A model generated the notes under the pieces. That model made no database searches. It was not told where the DNA came from and saw only the letters and a program-made list of their open reading frames with translations. Below are positions 61,545 through 64,000 of a stretch of DNA of 64,000 nt, piece after piece. Position numbers and translations under genes: made by a program. Each line of letters opens with the position of its first letter. Position 1 is the first letter of the stretch. The DNA is from Deltaproteobacteria bacterium (GTDB taxonomy: Bacteria > Desulfobacterota > Binatia > UTPRO1), in the NCBI GenBank assembly GCA_020848745.1, contig JADLHM010000059.1, forward strand, positions 1 to 64,000. The letters are read 5' to 3'.

Positions 61545-62342
61545 CTACTCCGTCGCTGCTTCCTGGATTTCCGTGACGTCCGCGAGCACGAGCCTGCGCT
61601 CCCCGAGGAGGAGCGTCGGCGCGCTGCCGGTGAGGTCGACGCCGGTGACCTTGCCGGTGACGAACGTGGCGATCTGCCGCGGCGCGCCGCCGGCCGGATC
61701 GGCCTGCGACAGCACCACCGCGTAGCTGCCGTCGTCGAGGCGCGGCGCGCCGCTCACCGCCGAGAGGTCGAACGTCTGCGTGCCCGCGCCAAGCCCCTGG
61801 AGGTCGACCGCCGCGACCTGCCGGCCGCTCGCGTCCACGATCTTCGCCTGCACGGTGCCGCCGCTCTGGAGCGTGAAGTCGAGCGTCGTCGCGACGCCGT
61901 CCTGCACCGCGATGCCCGCGCTCGGCCCCGTCACCTCGCGGCCGATGAAGCCGACCGCGTCGAACTTGCCGACCCTGTCGCCACCGAGCCCGGCGAGCTT
62001 GTCGTTGATCTGCGTCAGCTGCTCGAGGCTCGAGAACTGCGCGAGCTGCGCCGAGAAGTTGGCGCTGTCGAGGGGGTTCAGCGGGTCCTGGTTCTGCAGC
62101 TGCGCGATCAGGAGCTTCATGAACTCCGCCTGGTTCACGACGTCGTTCTCGCGTCCCCTGGACGCGCTCGCGCCGGACGTGCCGCTCGCACCGCTCGCGC
62201 CGCCCGTACCGCTCGCGCCGCCCGTGCCGCTCGCGCCGCTGCTCGCCGTGCTGCCGGTGTTGGCAGTCGCCTTCGACGCGATCGACGAGATGAGGCCGTA
62301 CGCCGAGGTCGCGGCCGAGATCGCCAGGGAGGGAGGGATCAT
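61545..62342 (-). CDS. flgD: Hook-capping protein FlgD
   Basis: 265-residue hook scaffold cap. Core block NQAEFMKLLIAQLQNQDPLNPLDSANFSAQLAQFSSLEQL (in outline), a FLN-like middle (FIGREVTGPS) and a beta-rich C-terminus. Its N-terminal linker has a Gly/Thr/Ala/Ser repeat encoded by 62182-62244. 5 nt after fliK. Confidence 0.94.
   Translation of the reverse strand: MIPPSLAISAATSAYGLISSIASKATANTGSTASSGASGTGGASGTGGASGASGTSGASASRGRENDVVNQAEFMKLLIAQLQNQDPLNPLDSANFSAQLAQFSSLEQLTQINDKLAGLGGDRVGKFDAVGFIGREVTGPSAGIAVQDGVATTLDFTLQSGGTVQAKIVDASGRQVAAVDLQGLGAGTQTFDLSAVSGAPRLDDGSYAVVLSQADPAGGAPRQIATFVTGKVTGVDLTGSAPTLLLGERRLVLADVTEIQEAATE
62182..62244. repeat. 18-bp tandem repeat inside flgD
   Basis: Three near-identical copies of an 18-mer starting CCGCTCGCGCCG at 62191, 62209 and 62227, with a partial copy before. 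In frame, giving Gly-Thr-Gly-Gly-Ala-Ser hexapeptides in the FlgD linker; such a repeat could change copy number. Confidence 0.7.
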
Positions 62343-62346
62343 CGCC

Positions 62347-63792
62347 TCAGACCCTCACGCTCACGCGCCCGTTCGCGAGCGACGCGGCCGTGGCGTCGGC
62401 GTCCGCCGGCGCGGTGGTGGTGACGGTCGCCGACGGCGGCCCGCCCGGCGCGCCGCCGCCCCGACCCTGGTCCTCCGAGCGGGCGAAGCTCGCCGCCCCG
62501 CCGCCCGACCCGACATCGACCGAAAAGTCGGAGAGGCGGAGATCGCTCCGCTGCAGCGCCTCGTGCAGGACCTGCTGCTGGCTCGTGAGGAGCGCGCGCG
62601 TCGACTCGTGCTCGGCCACGATCACCGCTCGCACGCCGTCGCCCTGCACGTGCAGGCGGACGTCGATGTGACCGAGGCCTTCGGGCTCGAGTTGGAGGCG
62701 GATCTCGCCGCCGCCGCGAACGGCCGACAGCCGGACCGCGTCGGCGACACGCTCGCCCCAGCGCGGCTCGATCCCACCGGGATGGTGCGCGGCGTGCTCC
62801 GCGCGCGCGACGCCGGTGTCGTGACTGGTCGCCGGCGTCGAGCCGACCGCGGTGGTCGTCACCGTCGACGCGGATCCGCCGTCGGCCGGCTGGACGGAGA
62901 GCGTCGTCGCGACCTCGGGGACGGCCGGCGCCCCCGCCGACGATGCCGCTTGCGGCGTCGCTTTCTCGTGCACGACCGTCGCGCCGTGGCGATCCGACGA
63001 GCCGAGATCGAGTCCCTGGTGCTCGGGCGCGCCGCTCGCGAAGGACGACGCCTGCGCGTGCGCGATCCCCGCCCCGGCGCCGTGCTCGGCCGGCGCGCCG
63101 GCGGTCGGCTTTCCGGCGGGCGGCGCATCCCCGGCGCGCGAAAGCCGCGGCACGCCCGCGTGCGCCCGATCGGCGATCGCCGCCGAGGCCGGCGCCGTGT
63201 CGATCGCCGTCGTCGCCGAACCGTCGCCGAGCGGCGCAGCGTCCTTGTCCGCGTCCGCCTCTGCCGCCTCGACGGCCGTGGCCGCGACGGCCTCCACCTG
63301 CGGCGCGGAGTCCGCGGACATCGAGCCTGCCGCCGCGACGGTTACGGTCGCAGACCCGGCCGTCGCGAGCGTCGCGGCGATCGCGCCGCCGCTCGCCTGC
63401 CCGCCGGACGCGAGCACTGCCGCGGCGTCGCTCACCGCACCGGTCGCGCTCACCGCCGCGCCGTTCGCCGCGCCTCCGTCCGCCATCGCGCTCGCCGTGG
63501 CCACGGTCCCCGCCGGCGTCGCGCCGAGGGAGAGCGCCGCCGCCAGCGCGAGGTCGATCGTCCCCGTCGCGCCGCCGCCCGCGTCGGTCCCCCCGCCGTC
63601 CGCGTCGCCGGCGGCGAGCGGCTCCTCCCCGAGGTCGTCGCCGGCGAGCGCCGCTTCGAGCGTCGCCGGAAACGCGGACGCGGCCGTCGCGTTCCCTCCG
63701 AGCAGGAGCGCCAGGAGATCGGCGTCTCCACCGGTCGCCGCGGCCCCCGTCGTCTGCTCCGGTCCTCCGCCCCTGACGCGTGTGAGCTCCAT
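62347..63792 (-). CDS. fliK: Flagellar hook-length control protein FliK
   Basis: About 481-residue, Ala/Gly-rich exported ruler. The conserved C-terminal switch domain is RLQLEPEGLGHIDVRLHVQGDGVRAVIVAEHESTRALLTSQQQVLHEAL in outline. The ATG at 63792 (MELTRVRGG) is chosen; the longer frame to 63852 would contain the sigma-54 promoter at 63809-63824. With that promoter the leader is only about 7 nt. Heads fliK-flgD-flgE. Confidence 0.88.
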   Translation of the reverse strand: MELTRVRGGGPEQTTGAAATGGDADLLALLLGGNATAASAFPATLEAALAGDDLGEEPLAAGDADGGGTDAGGGATGTIDLALAAALSLGATPAGTVATASAMADGGAANGAAVSATGAVSDAAAVLASGGQASGGAIAATLATAGSATVTVAAAGSMSADSAPQVEAVAATAVEAAEADADKDAAPLGDGSATTAIDTAPASAAIADRAHAGVPRLSRAGDAPPAGKPTAGAPAEHGAGAGIAHAQASSFASGAPEHQGLDLGSSDRHGATVVHEKATPQAASSAGAPAVPEVATTLSVQPADGGSASTVTTTAVGSTPATSHDTGVARAEHAAHHPGGIEPRWGERVADAVRLSAVRGGGEIRLQLEPEGLGHIDVRLHVQGDGVRAVIVAEHESTRALLTSQQQVLHEALQRSDLRLSDFSVDVGSGGGAASFARSEDQGRGGGAPGGPPSATVTTTAPADADATAASLANGRVSVRV

Positions 63793-63808
63793 GTCGAGGG
63801 AGCGCTTC

Positions 63809-63824
63809 AGCAATGGCGGTGCCA
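63809..63824 (-). promoter_or_regulatory. Sigma-54 promoter of fliK-flgD-flgE
   Basis: Minus strand TGGCACCGCCATTGCT: GG-N10-GC; one departure from TGGCACGN4TTGCW. Predicted start near 63799. Confidence 0.78.
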
Positions 63825-64000
63825 GCAACGAAGGGCCTCGGCTTTCGCGCACCGCGCAGGTCGCCGAGGAAGAATCCGCCCCGGGTCTCGGCAGAAACTG
63901 CCGCGGGCCGCCGGGTTCGCCCCGTCGGCGGAAGTACGCTCCGCCCCCGGCGCTCCGATGCGAGCTATCGCCGTCGCCGAGGATGCAGCTAGTTGTTCGG
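63825..64000. other. Upstream region of fliK to window edge
   Basis: Apart from the palindrome at 63889-63903, no gene or RNA is recognised. The genes expected before fliK in many genomes (fliI, fliJ) are not seen. Confidence 0.5.
63889..63903. promoter_or_regulatory. Candidate activator palindrome upstream of fliK
   Basis: CGGCAG-AAA-CTGCCG, a perfect 6-bp inverted repeat 65 nt upstream of the fliK -24 box. GGCAGAAACTGCCG matches the flgF/orphan element at most positions, consistent with the same activator. Confidence 0.45.

Overview
The window is GC-rich bacterial chromosome and every part of it reads as normal coding sequence. It looks like a flagellated Gram-negative of the deltaproteobacterial type (Desulfobacterota/Binatota-like). 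The reasons are a 16S rRNA 5' end with a boxA leader, an L/P-ring flagellum (flgA, flgH, flgI) controlled by sigma-54 and FliA/FlgM, an RNase Y/YmdB/TyrS block, and a split CofG/CofH F420 pathway. The lineage is inference; aligning the 16S fragment would settle it.

Layout. 1-580 (-): 5' end of a 16S rRNA gene with its promoter. 581-10528 (-): tyrS, ymdB, rny and a 5-formyl-THF cyclo-ligase gene in tight overlap, a candidate 6S RNA upstream, then ftsY-smc and an HNH gene. 10642-15031 (+): radical SAM/DUF2344 fusion and RNase G. 15093-19185 (+): cofG-cofH-cofD-cofE, most of coenzyme F420 synthesis. 19259-24858 (-): small unknown gene, plsB, manC-like gene, class-V aminotransferase. 24892-37978: mixed housekeeping, including an RluA pseudouridine synthase, a ThiS/TtuB-like sulfur carrier with a TtuA-like thiolase and TrmI methyltransferase in one tight operon, a second cyclo-ligase homologue, lon, glgA, an unknown sigma-54-driven gene, fpr with a divergent LysR regulator, and gph. 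38020-38367 (-): erpA-like gene. 38452-63792 (-): a 25-kb flagellar island.

The flagellar island reads, in transcription order, fliK-flgD-flgE; fliL-M-N-O-P-Q-R-flhB-flhA-flhF-flhG-fliA-DUF2802; flgF-G-A-H-I-flgJ(M23); flgM-N-K-L-csrA-fliW; and a sigma-54 activator. I find near-consensus -24/-12 sites ahead of fliK, fliL, flgF and the activator gene. A fifth lies ahead of an unlinked unknown gene at 34876, about 3.6 kb beyond the activator gene. Two of the five promoters, flgF and the orphan, share a 16-bp element (14/16 identical) in the same orientation and exactly 41 nt upstream of the -24 box. A related palindrome lies upstream of fliK. This is probably the activator's binding site and ties the orphan gene to flagellar assembly.

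The most interesting signals are that regulon and its orphan gene, the ttuB-ttuA-trmI tRNA T-loop cassette (whose Gly-Gly codons double as the next gene's Shine-Dalgarno), the F420 operon with an 83-nt cofH/cofD overlap, the FlgJ-M23 fusion, a GlgA that lacks its usual N-terminal lysine and has no normal start, and the candidate 6S RNA.
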